DNA from: Dasypus novemcinctus
Taxonomy: Eukaryota; Chordata; Mammalia; Cingulata; Dasypodidae
DNA: 64,000 nt
Direction: 5' to 3'
Assembly (NCBI RefSeq): GCF_030445035.2
Contig: NC_080677.1
Coordinates: 108,001,513-108,065,512, forward strand
Below, piece after piece: positions 49,232 through 59,772 of the stretch. The translations under genes were made by a program, and so were the position numbers. How positions within the stretch are numbered: the stretch's first letter is position 1; every line of letters begins with the position of its first letter. The notes under the pieces were generated by a model. That model had not been told where the DNA came from. It saw nothing but the letters and a program-made list of their open reading frames with translations, and did not search any database.

Positions 49232-49585
49232 TTTTTATCTGATAATGGTAGCACGATATTGTGAATGTAATTAACATCATTGAGTTAAATATTTGAATGT
49301 GATTAAAAGGGGAAATTTTAGGTAATATATGTTACCAGATTAAAAAGTTGTAAATGCCATAGGACTGTACAATACAAACAGGGAAATATGTTAACTATGT
49401 AAACTATGTAAATACATAAACTATGGACTATAATTAATAGTACAATTATAATAATATTCTATTATATTCCATCAATTGTAACATATGCAAAGTGTTAATA
49501 ATGGGGTAGTAGATGAGAACTCCGTATTTTCTGCATAGTTTTTCTGTAAACATACAATTTCTCTAATAAAAATATTTTAAAAAAT
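49232..49585 (+). repeat. Sense L1 3' end inside the antisense L1
   Basis: GATAATGGTAGCACGATATT, then GATGAGAACTCCGTATTTTC and a terminal TTCTCTAATAAAAATATTTT. Antisense L1 text continues on both sides (AAATATGCATAACAAAAATA; TTTAAACCATTAGAAGTGGA). Confidence 0.7.
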
Positions 49586-49640
49586 AATTTAAACCATTAG
49601 AAGTGGACAATTCTTTGACATTAAGTACATCGACAATATT

Positions 49641-50045
49641 TTTTTTTTAATATTTCTTTATTTCTCTCCCCTTTCCCCCACCCCAGTAGTCTGTTCTCTG
49701 TGTCTATTTTGCTGCATGTTCTTTGTCCACTCCTTTTGTCAGCGGCATGGGAACCTGTGTTTCTTTTTGTTGTGTCTTCTTGCTGTGTCAGCTCTCCGTG
49801 TGTGCGGCACCATTCCTGGGCAGGCTGCACTTTCTCTCGCGCTGGGCGGCTCTCCTTTTGGGGCACAATCCTTGCACATGGGGCTCCCCTAAGTGGGGGA
49901 CACCCCTGCGTGGTAGGGCACTCCTTGCGCGCATCAGCACTGCGCATGGGCCAGCTGCACACGGGTCAAGGAGGCCCGGGGTTTGAACCGCGGACCTCCC
50001 ATGTGGTAGACGGACGCCCTAACCACTGGGCCAAGTCTGCTTCCC
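49641..50045 (-). repeat. DAS SINE, long form, inside the L1
   Basis: Complete minus-strand unit. A perfect 14-base target-site duplication, ACATCGACAATATT, lies at 49627-49640 and 50046-50059. Confidence 0.95.
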
Positions 50046-50290
50046 ACATCGACAATATTGTGTAACTTTCATCACTATTTCTAGACTAAGTTCCTCATCC
50101 CAAACCAAAACACATATACATTTAGTAATAACTCCCCTTACCTCCCTTCCCCTCATATGATAATTCTATGATTAACTTTCTAAGGAACTATCAGTTTTCC
50201 ACAGTAGCTATACCATTTTACATTCCCACCAACAATGTACAAGGGTTCCTATTTTTCCCACATCATTGTCGACACTTGTTATTTTCAGGG

Positions 50291-50731
50291 TTTCTTTTTA
50301 TAAGTTTTATTTATTCATTTTTATTTTATTTATTTCTCTACCCTTGCCCTTCCCCCCACCCCCAGCTGTCTGCTCTCCGTGTCCATTCGCTGCGCGTTCC
50401 TCTGTGACTGCCTCCATCCCCAGCGGCACTGGGAATCTGTGCCTCTCCCTGCCGCATCATCTTGCTGTGTTAGCAGCACCTCAGCGGCGCCATCCTTGGG
50501 CAGGCTGCACTTCCTTCGTGCTGGACAGCTCTCCCTACAGGGCACACTCCCTGTGCGTGGGGCTCCCCCACAAGGGGGGGGGGACACGACACCCCTGTGG
50601 CAGGGCACTCCCCACGCGCATCAGCACTGCGCATGGGCCAGATCCACACGGGCCAAGGAGGCCCGGGGTCCAAACCACGGACCTCCCATGTGGTAGGCAG
50701 ACACCTCATCCATTGGGCCAAGTCCGCCTCC
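50291..50731 (-). repeat. DAS SINE, long form, inside the L1
   Basis: Minus-strand element with a long tail and a complete GC-rich body; the head ends GGGCCAAGTCCGCCTCCC. The G run at 50573-50582 is a local expansion. Confidence 0.9.
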
Positions 50732-50792
50732 CTTCAGTTTTTTAATAATAGTCACCCTAGAGAGTGTGAAGTGGTATCTCACATAGATTTTT

Positions 50793-50993
50793 TGTTTGGG
50801 TTTGGTTTGGTTTTAGGAGGTACTGGGGACTGAACCCAGGACCTCGAATCTGGGAAGCAGGCACTCAACCATTGAGCTACATCCACTCCCCAATGAGAGT
50901 TGTTTGTTTATTTTTAGGAGGTACCAGGGATCGAACCTGGGACCTTGTACATGGGAAGCAGGTGCTCAACCACTTGAGCTACATCTGCTCCCC
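50793..50993 (-). repeat. Two DAS monomers in tandem
   Basis: Two reversed monomers: GGGACTGAACCCAGGACCTC with head to 50892, and AGGGATCGAACCTGGGACCT with head to 50993. L1 text (CACATAG / CATATAGTTTTAATTTGC) flanks the pair with one decayed target-site copy on each side. Confidence 0.8.
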
Positions 50994-52485
50994 TCATATA
51001 GTTTTAATTTGCATTTCTTTAATGGCTAATGCTGTTGAGCATCTTTTCATGTATGTATTGGCCATTTAAATATCTTCTTTGGAGAAATGTCTATTCAAAT
51101 TTTTGGCCCATTTTAAAATTGGGTTGTTTATCTTTTTGTTGTTTAGTTGTAGGTGTTCTTTATATATTCTGAATATTAAATCCTTATCAGATATCTGGTT
51201 TCCAGATATTTCCCCCCATTTTTGTAGGCTGTCTTTTTCCTGATAATGTCTTCAGATGCACAAACATTTTTCATTTTGATGAGGTCTATTTTATCCATTT
51301 TTTTCTTTTGTTGCTTGTTGTTTTGGTGTAAAATCTAAAATCCATTGCTTACTACACAGTCCTTAAGATGCTCCCCTGTGTTTTCTTGTAAGAGTTTTGT
51401 AGTTGACCCATTTTGAGTTAATTTGTATATATGGCATGAGGTAGGGGTCCACTTTTCTTTTGCATGTGGATTTCCAGTTGTCCCAGCATCATTTGTTGAA
51501 GAAACTACTATTTCCTCCATTGAATGGACTTGGCATCCTTGTTGAAAATCAAGTCGTCATAGATGTATGAACTTACCTCTGCTTTTAATGTTATTTCATT
51601 GGTCTGTGTGTCTATCCTTACGCAAGTACCACAATGTTTCATAGTACATTTTGAAATGGGGAGTGTAAGTCCTCCAACTTTGTTCTTCTTCAAGATTGTT
51701 TTGGCTATTAAGGGCTCCTTGCAATTCCATGTAAATTTGAGGATCAGTTTTTCCATTTCTGTAAAAAAAAGAAAGGCTACTGGAATTTTGATAGAGATTG
51801 CACTGGGTTTGTAGATTGCTTTAGGTAGTATTGACATCTTAACATTAATTCTCCCAATCCATGAACACAGAATATATTTCCATTTATGTATGTCTTTAAT
51901 TTCCTTCAGCAATGTTTTATAGTTTTCAGTGTCCAGCTCTTTCAACTCCTTGGTTAAAATTATTCCTAGGTATTTTATTCTTTTAGATGCTATTGTAAAT
52001 AGAATTGTTTTCTTGATTTCCTTTTCAGATAGTTCATTACTGGTATATAGAAACCCAGCTGACTTCTGTGTATTTATCTTGTATCTTGCAACCTTGCTAA
52101 ATTATCATTTTAGTTCTAGTACCTTTCTTGGGGGCTCTTGGGGGTTTTCTTTATGCAAGATCATGTTCCCTGTGAACAGGTACAATTTTACTTCTTCTTT
52201 TCCAATGCGTATGTCTTTTATTTCTTTCTCTTGCCTGCCTGCTCTGGCTGGAATTTCCAGTACCATGGTGAATAACAGTGGCAACATTGGGTGTCCTTCT
52301 TATTCTTGATCTTAGGGGAAAGCTTTCAGTCTTTCACCATTGGTTATAATATTTGCTGTGGGTAGTTTATAAATGCCCTTTATCATGTTGAGAAAGTTCC
52401 CTTAAATTTATAATTTTCTGAGTGTTTTATCTAAAAGGGTGTTGGATTTTGTCAGATGACTTTTCTGCATCAATTGACATGATCA

Positions 52486-52858
52486 GGGAAACGGACTTGG
52501 CCCAGTGGTTAGGGCGTCCGTCTACCACATGGGAGGTCCACGGTTCAAACCCCAGGCCTCCTTGACCTGTGTGGAGCTGGCCCATGCGCAGTGCTGATGC
52601 GCGCAAGGAGTGCCCTGCCACGCAGGGGTGTCCCCCGCGTAGGGGAGCCCCACGTGCAAGGAGTGCGCCCGTAAGGAGAGCCGCCCAGCGCAAAGGAAAG
52701 TGCAGCCTGCCCAGGAATGGTGCCGCCCACACTTCCCGTGCTGCTGACGACAGAAGCGAAGCGGACAAAGAAACAAGATGCAGCAAACAGACACAGAGAA
52801 CAGACAACCGGGGGAGGAGAGGGGAATTAAATAAGTAAATAAATCTTTAAAAAAAAAA
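52486..52858 (+). repeat. DAS SINE, long form, inside the L1
   Basis: Sense element with head GACTTGGCCCAGTGGTTAGG. A perfect 14-base target-site duplication, AATTGACATGATCA, lies at 52472-52485 and 52859-52872. Confidence 0.95.
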
Positions 52859-53139
52859 AATTGACATGATCATGTGGGTTTTTCCTTCTTTCTATTAATG
52901 TGGTGTATTACATTGATTGGTTTTATGTTGAACCCATCTTTGCATTCCTGAATAAATCCCACTGGTCATGGTGTGTAACATTTTTAATATACTGTTGGAT
53001 GCAGTTTGCCATTATTTTGTTGAGGATTTTTGCAACTATATTCATAATGGATACTGTCTGTAATATTCTTGGGCTGTCTTTGTCTGGCTTTAGTACCAGG
53101 GTAATGCTGACCTCATAGAATGAGTTGGGAAGTGATCCC

Positions 53140-53800
53140 TTCTCTCCTGTGGTCTGGGGAACAAGAGGGAGAGACAGGAGAAAAGTGAAGGCCCCCATAG
53201 AGACAGGACTTGACAAGGAGTCAAGGAGAGCACACTGGAAGGTTTGAGCATGGAGTCTGGGAGCAGGTGGCACTGAGGCAGGTTAGTACAGGGAAAGGAA
53301 GAGAAGACAAGTCACAGATGAGAGCCAGCAGACAACATGGCTGCGAGGCCCCCCCAGAAACTCCTACTACTAAAACAAAGCTGGAAGACACTCCCCACCC
53401 CCACCCCCATGCCCAGACCCTGACCGTGAGGTCCCATTTCCTTGGCACCTTTTCCAGGTCAAGGAAGACCCTGGATATTTCCAAACAAGCCTCCCGATTG
53501 GTCCTGGATGACCCCAAGTAAAGGGCCTCATCGTTGAAGGCCTATCATTGGCCCGCTGAAAGCTATGGAGGGGGGGCAATCAATCAGGACAGCAAACAGT
53601 CGGGACTCCTCCCCCAGCAGCCTTAGTAAAGGCAGATTCTCAACCCCAAAACGCTCTCTGCCTGAGGAGCCTGCATCAATATCTCGGTGTAATTTCTGTT
53701 CTTTTCCCCCAGTTCTCAAGTTCTCACTAAATTCTTTTTACTGGCCTATCTAAACTGGCCTATTCTTACATTCTTTTATGTGACATAGCCAAGAACCCAG
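53140..53800 (+). repeat. Possible ERV1-type LTR (uncertain)
   Basis: This block follows the L1 abruptly and matches no other repeat here. It has a purine-rich AGAGGGAGAGACAGGAGAAA, two CCAAT-type motifs (GATTGGTCC, CATTGGCCC), CTGAGGAGCCTGCATCAATA and CCAAGAACCCAGAGGAATCC, wording reminiscent of gammaretroviral LTR and R-U5 edges. No clear TG...CA ends or target-site copies are seen. It could also be unique sequence. Confidence 0.3.
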
Positions 53801-54054
53801 AGGAATCCAGCAATCCACTGACTCCAGTACTGTCCTAAGGCATGTGAAAGTCAGGAGGTGACTCAGGTAGGTGTGGGTGAGGAAGAGCTCTGGATGGAAG
53901 GACAGAGGGAATTATCAAAGCTGACCAGCTCACAGCTTGGGTGCCTAGATAGTTGCTGATGCCATTTTCCAAAACTGAAAAAGGTGCACATTTACTATGA
54001 GAAAAGTTTGGTTTTAGATGTGCTGAAACTGAGGTTCCTAAGAGCTGAAGTTTC

Positions 54055-54180
54055 AGTATCAACTTTATTGAGGTATAACTCACATATAATAAACTGTGCT
54101 CATTTAACGTACACAGGTCAATGAGTTTTGACAAATGTATATACCTGGGCAGGACCAGCTTCATAGATGTGTGACCACAC
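54055..54180 (-). repeat. L1 3' UTR relic
   Basis: ACTTTATTGAGGTATAACTC, then TGAGTTTTGACAAATGTATA is standard antisense L1 3' UTR wording. A further piece may lie at about 54745-54905 (AATCAAGATGCAGAGTATTT, CCAACCACTGGTCTGCTTTT). Confidence 0.65.
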
Positions 54181-55389
54181 AGTCTCACAGCACCCCATTT
54201 TCAAAAGTGCCCAATGCTTGGGGTTTAATGCTTTGAGTTCACTGTCTTGATATTCTGAGTAATTTTATCTTTGAATTTGTGTTTTCTAAGTGAAGACTGA
54301 TGAGACAACGGAGCGGGTTGGGGAGGGCATTTGGAGCCTTAGCTCACACCGAGTCTGGAGTCTCGTAACTCCTGCCACCCCCCCATCTTCCTGCCTTAGG
54401 GTGGGGCATGCCCTGGCTGTCTTGCCCCAGGCTTGGCAGCATTCCAGCACATTCAGCAGGGATTGGAGAGCATCTTACCCACCCTGATGCTGGTGTGGTG
54501 CACATCCGGCTCAGAGGTTTCGATCCCTTAGGGGTTGCTCATCTACTATTGGTTGGGGTGGCAGCCTGTGGGAAGGGGAGATAACCTGGAAAAGAAGTGT
54601 CTCTGAGCCTGAGAGAACACAACATTAAATAACAATCGAAAACAGCATAAGTTGGGCAAGATCACAGAAAAAAGGAAAAGGTTTTGTATTTTAGTACCTT
54701 TAATGGCATTATTTTCCTGCCTCACCATATTCCCATTTTGCACTGAGCCTCAAAAATTATGTAGCCAGCCCGGCACCCTTGTAACGACCACCCCAATCAA
54801 GATGCAGAGTATTTCCATCATTCCTAGGTTTTCCTCTTAACCTTTGAAAGTCAACTGCCCACTGTTCCCAATACACCCCATGACATCTCCCCAACCACTG
54901 GTCTGCTTTTAAGACGGATGAATTTCACAACTTTCAGCAGGGCACTGGACCTCTGATCTGGAATTTAGGAAAGATCTGGAACTCAGGAAAAGCAGGGCTG
55001 GAACAGATTTGCAACTGATCCTGATGTGGGTGAGCCTGGGAGAATTGAGATGACCTAGAGAAGTGTAAGCAGGAAGGGTGGGTCAACCTCATCCAGGGAC
55101 TAAGATGGGGTTGAAGAGAAGGAGCAGGCAGAGGGCAGAAGACTTTGCCATATCAAAGGTTATATGGCCTTATGGAAAAATTACTAGACAAATCAAAAGT
55201 AGTTGGAACTTTTGTTGATGAGGGATTAGGGGAAGCATATGAAAAAGGTACATAAATACTCGCTTTTGGAGGCGGGTTCATCAGTCAGGAGAACGCAAAC
55301 ACCTTATCCTTACTCACAGAACCTTTCAGGAACCCGCCCCTGCTTCCAGGTCCAGCCTCCTCTTCTTCCCTGCAGACTACTGACCGTGA
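54181..55389. other. Intergenic, nothing assigned
   Basis: Apart from the possible L1 relic near 54.8 kb, I recognise no gene or repeat. Confidence 0.4.
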
Positions 55390-55860
55390 GACAGGTCCAG
55401 CTTGTTCCTGCTTTAGGGCATTTCACAGCTGCTTCCTTGACCTGCAATGACCTGCCCCCATCCATCTTTGCATAATTGACTCCTCTTTTGTCATCCAGAT
55501 TTGTTTAAAAGTCTCTCCAGAGAGGCCTTTCCCAATCACCAATCTAAAATAGCTCCCAGTCACATCACTCAATTTTTTCAAATATAAATTTCTTTTATTA
55601 GAGTTGTATGTTTATAGAAAATCAAGCAGAAAATTCAGAGTTCCCACATACCCCCATGCCATTCAATTTTAATACACCTAATGTAACACACTATACAGCA
55701 CCTATCCTTTTAAAAGTCTGCCCTGACTCCCACCTGACCCCTCCCACCTCCCCTCCCCCCCAAGAACCGCTTAAAAGAACTAGGGCTGTCTCATTCAGGT
55801 TGAATTCCCAGGGCCTAGAAATGTGTTGGGCATATGGCATATGCTAACAGTTGAATAAAA
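55390..55860 (+). repeat. L2 tail interrupted by an L1 3' UTR fragment
   Basis: L2 3' wording (GACTCCTCTTTTGTCATCCA, GAGAGGCCTTTCCCAATCAC) runs to about 55570. An antisense L1 3' UTR piece follows (TTATTAGAGTTGTATGTTTA, ACAGAGTT-type text) to about 55750. L2 then seems to resume (GCTGTCTCATTCAGGTTGAA, GGGCCTAGAAATGTGTTGGG). Confidence 0.5.
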
Positions 55861-56491
55861 AAGAATAGCAGGATAAAAAGAAGGTGGGGTTGTTCTCAAA
55901 CTGCAGCCTTCCACTGCGGGGAGGGAGACGTCGAGATAAACTCGCCAGGTTGAAGTGTAATTGCACCTCCTTATCCTTTCTTGCCTACTCCCATGCGGGT
56001 ATAAGAGCTAGCCTTTCTCTTACTCTCTCGGTGCCTGGACCGGGATCTTACAGCATTTTTCCATGTTATTTCCCGGCATCCCTAAAAGTCCTTATTCCAA
56101 AAGACGTCACCGAGTCTCCGCTTATTTCTCCTGAGCCGGTGAGTGGTGGAACTTACATTCACACCCAGTCTTCTATTCAAGGCGGGTACCCCACGCAAAG
56201 GAGGACCTAGGGTCGCCTCGGCCGCATTCGGCCCGCGCCCCGCCCCCTCCCCGGGTGCCCCGCCCAGCTCGGCCCCGGAGCTCGCCCGCGCCTATCCCGC
56301 GGGGCAAACCCGGACGCCGCAGGGCAGAGCCAGGGATGCGGGCGCCCGCAGCCACCCCGCCGCGCGCAAAGCGCCGTGGCCCAGCCAGCCGGCCCAGAGG
56401 CGGGCATCGGACCCCGCAGCGAACGCGGGCGCGGACGCTGGGGCGCCTGCGCAGCGGTCCGGGTGGGCCTAACAGCTGGGCGTCGCGCTCC

Positions 56492-56505
56492 GCTGCCCTG
56501 GCAAC
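56492..56505 (+). promoter_or_regulatory. X-box-like RFX site
   Basis: GCTGCC-CT-GGCAAC fits the RFX X-box pattern GTNRCC(N0-3)RGYAAC with one mismatch; the right half is perfect. RFX factors drive ciliary genes. It is followed at once by AGGTAAAC, which could also act as a splice donor of a non-coding first exon. Confidence 0.5.
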
Positions 56506-56599
56506 AGGTAAACACTGCGGGCCCCGCCCCCGCGGCGCGCGGCGTTTGTGCGCGCGGCCCCGCTTGCGCCCGCGAGCCCGGCCCCCAGCAGCCCCCGCG

Positions 56600-56640
56600 G
56601 CGTCGGTGCAGCGTCGGTGCAGCGTCGGTGCAGCGTCGTG
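56600..56640 (+). repeat. 11-base tandem repeat in the CpG island
   Basis: GCGTCGGTGCA is present three times without mismatch (56600-56610, 56611-56621, 56622-56632), followed by a partial fourth copy GCGTCGTG. Confidence 0.95.
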
Positions 56641-56976
56641 CCGCCCGCAGCCGCGCGAGCGGCCGCCGCGCCTCGCCGACGTCGCCGAGAGCAGAGGCCG
56701 CTCGGTTGTCCGCGGAGCTGCGCCGAGGCCGCTCGTTCGCCGGCTGCCTCCTGAGCCCAGCCCGCCAGCCTCCTCTGGGTGTCTCTGCTCCTCGCTGGGC
56801 GCCGGGCTCGGGCCGAGCCTGGCGTGGTCGCCGCCTGGCGTCGGTTCGCTGGCGCGTGCGGAGGAAGCGGGATGCGCGGCGGCGCCGCTCCCCGGTGATG
56901 CGCACACCTCGGGCCCCTCTGTATCTCGCGGTTGGGAGCCGATGCTCCTCCACGCACCTGGCCAGCCCGGGAAGGA

Positions 56977-56990
56977 ATTGCCATGGTAAT
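56977..56990 (+). promoter_or_regulatory. SMKR1: X-box-like palindrome over the SMKR1 start codon
   Basis: ATTGCC-AT-GGTAAT matches 10 of 12 constrained positions of the RFX X-box pattern and is an almost perfect palindrome. The mismatches are the outermost base of each half. It contains the proposed ATG (56983) and the GTAA donor (56986). Confidence 0.45.
56983..56985 (+). CDS. SMKR1: SMKR1 coding exon 1 (start codon only, inferred)
   Basis: Coding exon 2 opens with the proline codon that follows the initiator methionine in SMKR1, so exon 1 must end in ATG. Between the CpG island and exon 2, the only ATG followed by a reasonable donor is GCC-ATG-GTAATA here. The context is good for translation (G at -3). 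It lies at the downstream edge of the CpG island, where a first exon is expected. The donor has GTAA but not the full GTAAGT. An alternative is a non-coding exon ending at 56507 (CAACAG/GTAAAC) with the ATG elsewhere; I found no better candidate. Confidence 0.5.
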
Positions 56991-57799
56991 AACACGTTTT
57001 GCTTAAATGTAAGAACGTCTCAGGCTCTCGCTCGTTTAGTTTACCGCCGTCTGGGCGCTCACTAAAATGAGTTACCTTCACCGAGAGAGCGCCTCCTCCG
57101 TCGTCTGTGTTTTTGCGTCGTGTCCAACCCCATGATCCGAACAGGAGGCGTAAGAGGGGGAGAGTGTCCGGAGCAGTTTTTTTTCAGTGAGATGACGGCA
57201 GGGATTGGTTGGTGGTCTGCACCTGCCCCAGGGGAAAGCAGGCCGCACAATCAGGCTGAGCCCGTTTTTTTCTTGGTTGGTTTTAGTTCTTTGATTCTTT
57301 TGAGCACCTTTCACACCCAGAAGATGGTTTGTGCGTGGGAAGTAAAAGAGGCTTGTAACGGCGTGTGGAACCCCAGGCGTCAATAGCAGCCGACAGCAAC
57401 TGGCTCCGGTGCATCGCTGCCGATCTAAGCGCAGGATTCTTCACGGTGGTTTTAACCAAGTAGAAAATGAAACCTGGTCCTGCCACAGGGACTACAGGCT
57501 GTAGAGAATGATTGTCCCTTCAGACTCCAGTTGGAGGAAAGGCTATTAGGGACCATTTGTGCAGGGAATTCTTGCATTTTCTGCCGCAGAAAGCTTGCAA
57601 CATCCTTGTCTCTATCTCACCTCCAAGTCATTGGTTTACAGAACTCCATCTTTAGCCAGACCTCTCTGGGGAACCCCGGACCTCCACTTCCAGCTTCCTG
57701 ATGGGTTTTTCCATCTGAGAGTCATTTCAAACTGTGTTCAAAATCCAAGTTGTCTTTTTTGGTTTGTTTTTATTTTTCTTTTTTTTCCAAATTGTCCTT
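56991..57799 (+). other. SMKR1 intron 1, start
   Basis: CpG density falls off. No repeat or exon is recognised. A 169-codon open frame begins at 57559, but its composition (Leu, Ser and Phe runs) and position in L2-like sequence argue against a gene. Confidence 0.45.
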
Positions 57800-59050
57800 T
57801 AACTACTACTACCTCCTCTTCACTTCCCAGGGACACCTTCATTCTCTTGGCCTCAAACTCCAAGCGTTCTTCCTCAGCCCTCATGCAGTCACTGTCCTGG
57901 TCTTGGGCAGCCCTTTTCCCATTCTCACTCGGTCTGTTCAAGACAGGCCCTCCTTACTGTCTGCCTGGTTTCTGCAGCAACCCACGACCTGACTGGCTTG
58001 CATGCAGGGGCTGTCTGCTTCCTTCAGCCTCCTTCCCTGCCAGTTTGATCTTTCCAGAACAGCGCTGACCTGTTAGCCCCTATTCCAGGTCCTCAGAGAG
58101 ACACTGTTACCTGCTGAACCAAGACTGCTGTGCTTGAGCTTGGCACTCACAGCCCTTGAGCTTTAAACACCACAACATCTTTTCCAACTTGAGAAAACAC
58201 CACACCCTATATTGGAGTGGCATTCTTCTGCAAGCATCCTGCACCTGCCCTGTCCCAAGCTCTTGATCAACTTTTCTTCAGGACCCAGCTCAGAAGTCAT
58301 CTTGAAGCTGATTCTAGGCCTCCCTCCTTCTTGCTCCTTAAGTGCTCATGGTCCTTTACACATCACTCACTAGGCTTTGCCTGTTTTGCCTGGGAAAGCC
58401 TTATATCTCACCCCCAAATTCTCTGTATTCCTTCCAGTTCATTGTATGTAAAAATACTAAATAAATATCTCTTCATTTGGATTGAGAGTCATTCCTCCAT
58501 TTCCCTGCATGGTTTATATTGCCATTTCCTGTCAGGGCCCAGGGAGTTGAACCAGAATAATATTAACAAAACCACTTAAGCAGATGGCTTCTCACTGCTC
58601 CTTGGATAAAAAGTCAGATACCTTACACAGCCTGCAAGGCCTATAGCCTGAACTCCTCTTACCCACCACCAGCCCTGGTTGCCTAAAGACCAGCCACATT
58701 GATTCTCCTTTTGCTTCCTCTGGCTATGCATGCTTGAGCCTCAAAGAACTTCAAAACCTTTGCACAGGCCTTTTGCTCTGCCTGGGTAGTTCCTTTGTCT
58801 CAGCTCACAGGCCCTTCTTCAGGAAACCTTCCTTGATGCACCAAACTAGGTCAGCCTCCACTCATCCTGTGCTGTCATAATACCATGTACCCCTCTACTC
58901 TTCCTTCACAGTATTTTTGGTGACTAAATGTGTCGATGACTAGGTAGCAAGTATTTTTGTCCCTCACTGGACTATAAGTATCTTGAGGATAGATAACCCA
59001 GTTTTGCTTTTCTCTCCACCTAATATAGGGCCTGGTACACCGTATTATAA
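57800..59050 (+). repeat. L2 LINE fragments
   Basis: Several L2 3'-end-like stretches follow one another: around 57.9-58.1 kb, 58.2-58.45 kb (TCAGGACCCAGCTCAGAAGT) and 58.6-59.05 kb. The last has CTTTGCACAGGCCTTTTGCT, GGAAACCTTCCTTGATGCAC and TATCTTGAGGATAGATAACC in the L2 order. Confidence 0.6.
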
Positions 59051-59772
59051 TGAATGGAGGAAGGAAGCATCTTAAAATTCAGAAGAGCAGAATCCACATT
59101 TGCTTTCTAAATCCTCTCCCTGAATTGCATCTGTGTTGCACTGTATTCATTCATTCAGCAAATATTTATTCATTTCTAAAATGTGCTGGACATTGTTCTG
59201 TGCCCTGGGAATGTAGTGGTGAACTCATAGATAAAACTATAGTTAGGGAAGCAAACAAACAATGCTATTGAATAGCACAAAGTGATTAGGGTAAGGAGAT
59301 AGAAAGTGACAACTGCTGGGGGGATAGTGGGAGACCGTTACAGTTAGGGAGACCTTCTGTACTACCTTCCTTGCCTGGGACAGTCCCAGTTTAGGTTTGT
59401 TTATTGAAGTGTCTTGGTTTGACCAATAAATTATATGGTCATCCTAGTTAGAGATTAAATATAGACAAAGTGTCAGTGAGGTTGTTCTGTAAGAGGTGTT
59501 CTTGAGCAGAGACCAGCACAAATAGAGATGAATTATGTCCCATCAAGTTCTGTAGGAAGAGCAAGGCTGAGCAGGGAGGAGCTTGGTGAGTCTGGGAAAG
59601 AGAAGGAAGGGCAGTGTGGCTGGAGCCACGTGGTCTTCATTAGGGAGTTGGGCGGTCTTGAATCGGGAGCTGTTCTCAGACCACAGGCAGCCAACCAGCC
59701 ATGGAATTGCATTGAACCAGCCCAAGGAATGGATTGGCTGGAAAACTGAATCGTTTTGCTCCCTTGTAATAA
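59051..59772 (+). other. SMKR1 intron 1, middle
   Basis: 59145-59245 (TTCATTCATTCAGCAAATAT, ATGTGCTGGACATTGTTCTG) is a common ancient mammalian repeat motif. The rest is unassigned; no gene. Confidence 0.4.

Larger units (their letters stand above)
49203..53135 (-). mobile_element. 5'-truncated L1, antisense, with several insertions
   Basis: 3' UTR from about 49.2 kb, then antisense ORF2 from about 50.1 kb to 53.13 kb. The minus strand at 51508-51945 still reads a 145-codon RT piece ([20 protein letters not shown] and [20 protein letters not shown]). ORF1 and the 5' UTR are absent. Insertions: L1 tail 49232-49585, SINEs 49641-50045 and 50291-50731, two monomers 50793-50993, and SINE 52486-52858. 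Confidence 0.85.
56205..56990 (+). promoter_or_regulatory. SMKR1: CpG island, SMKR1 promoter and 5' UTR
   Basis: This is the only strongly GC-rich, CpG-dense stretch in the window, in sharp contrast to the A/T-rich surroundings. It ends at the likely first-exon donor of SMKR1, so it fits a housekeeping- or tissue-type CpG-island promoter transcribing to the right. It holds two RFX X-box-like motifs and an 11-base tandem repeat. Long open frames on both strands here follow from lack of A/T-rich stop codons. No TATA box is evident. An additional leftward transcript cannot be excluded. Confidence 0.8.

Noticed and set aside
51508..51945. 145-codon frame as a possible reverse-transcriptase gene
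   Set aside because: It is a surviving piece of dead L1 ORF2, with stops on both sides and no ORF1 or 5' end.
56173..57081. 302-codon open frame on the minus strand, and 229-262-codon frames on both strands, in the CpG island
   Set aside because: Composition-driven: high GC removes stop codons in all frames. The translations are Arg/Ala/Pro/Gly-rich with no domain, and the frames overlap each other.
57559..58068. 169-codon + strand open frame in the SMKR1 intron
   Set aside because: Low-complexity Ser/Leu/Phe composition, overlap with L2-like sequence, and no splice or family support.
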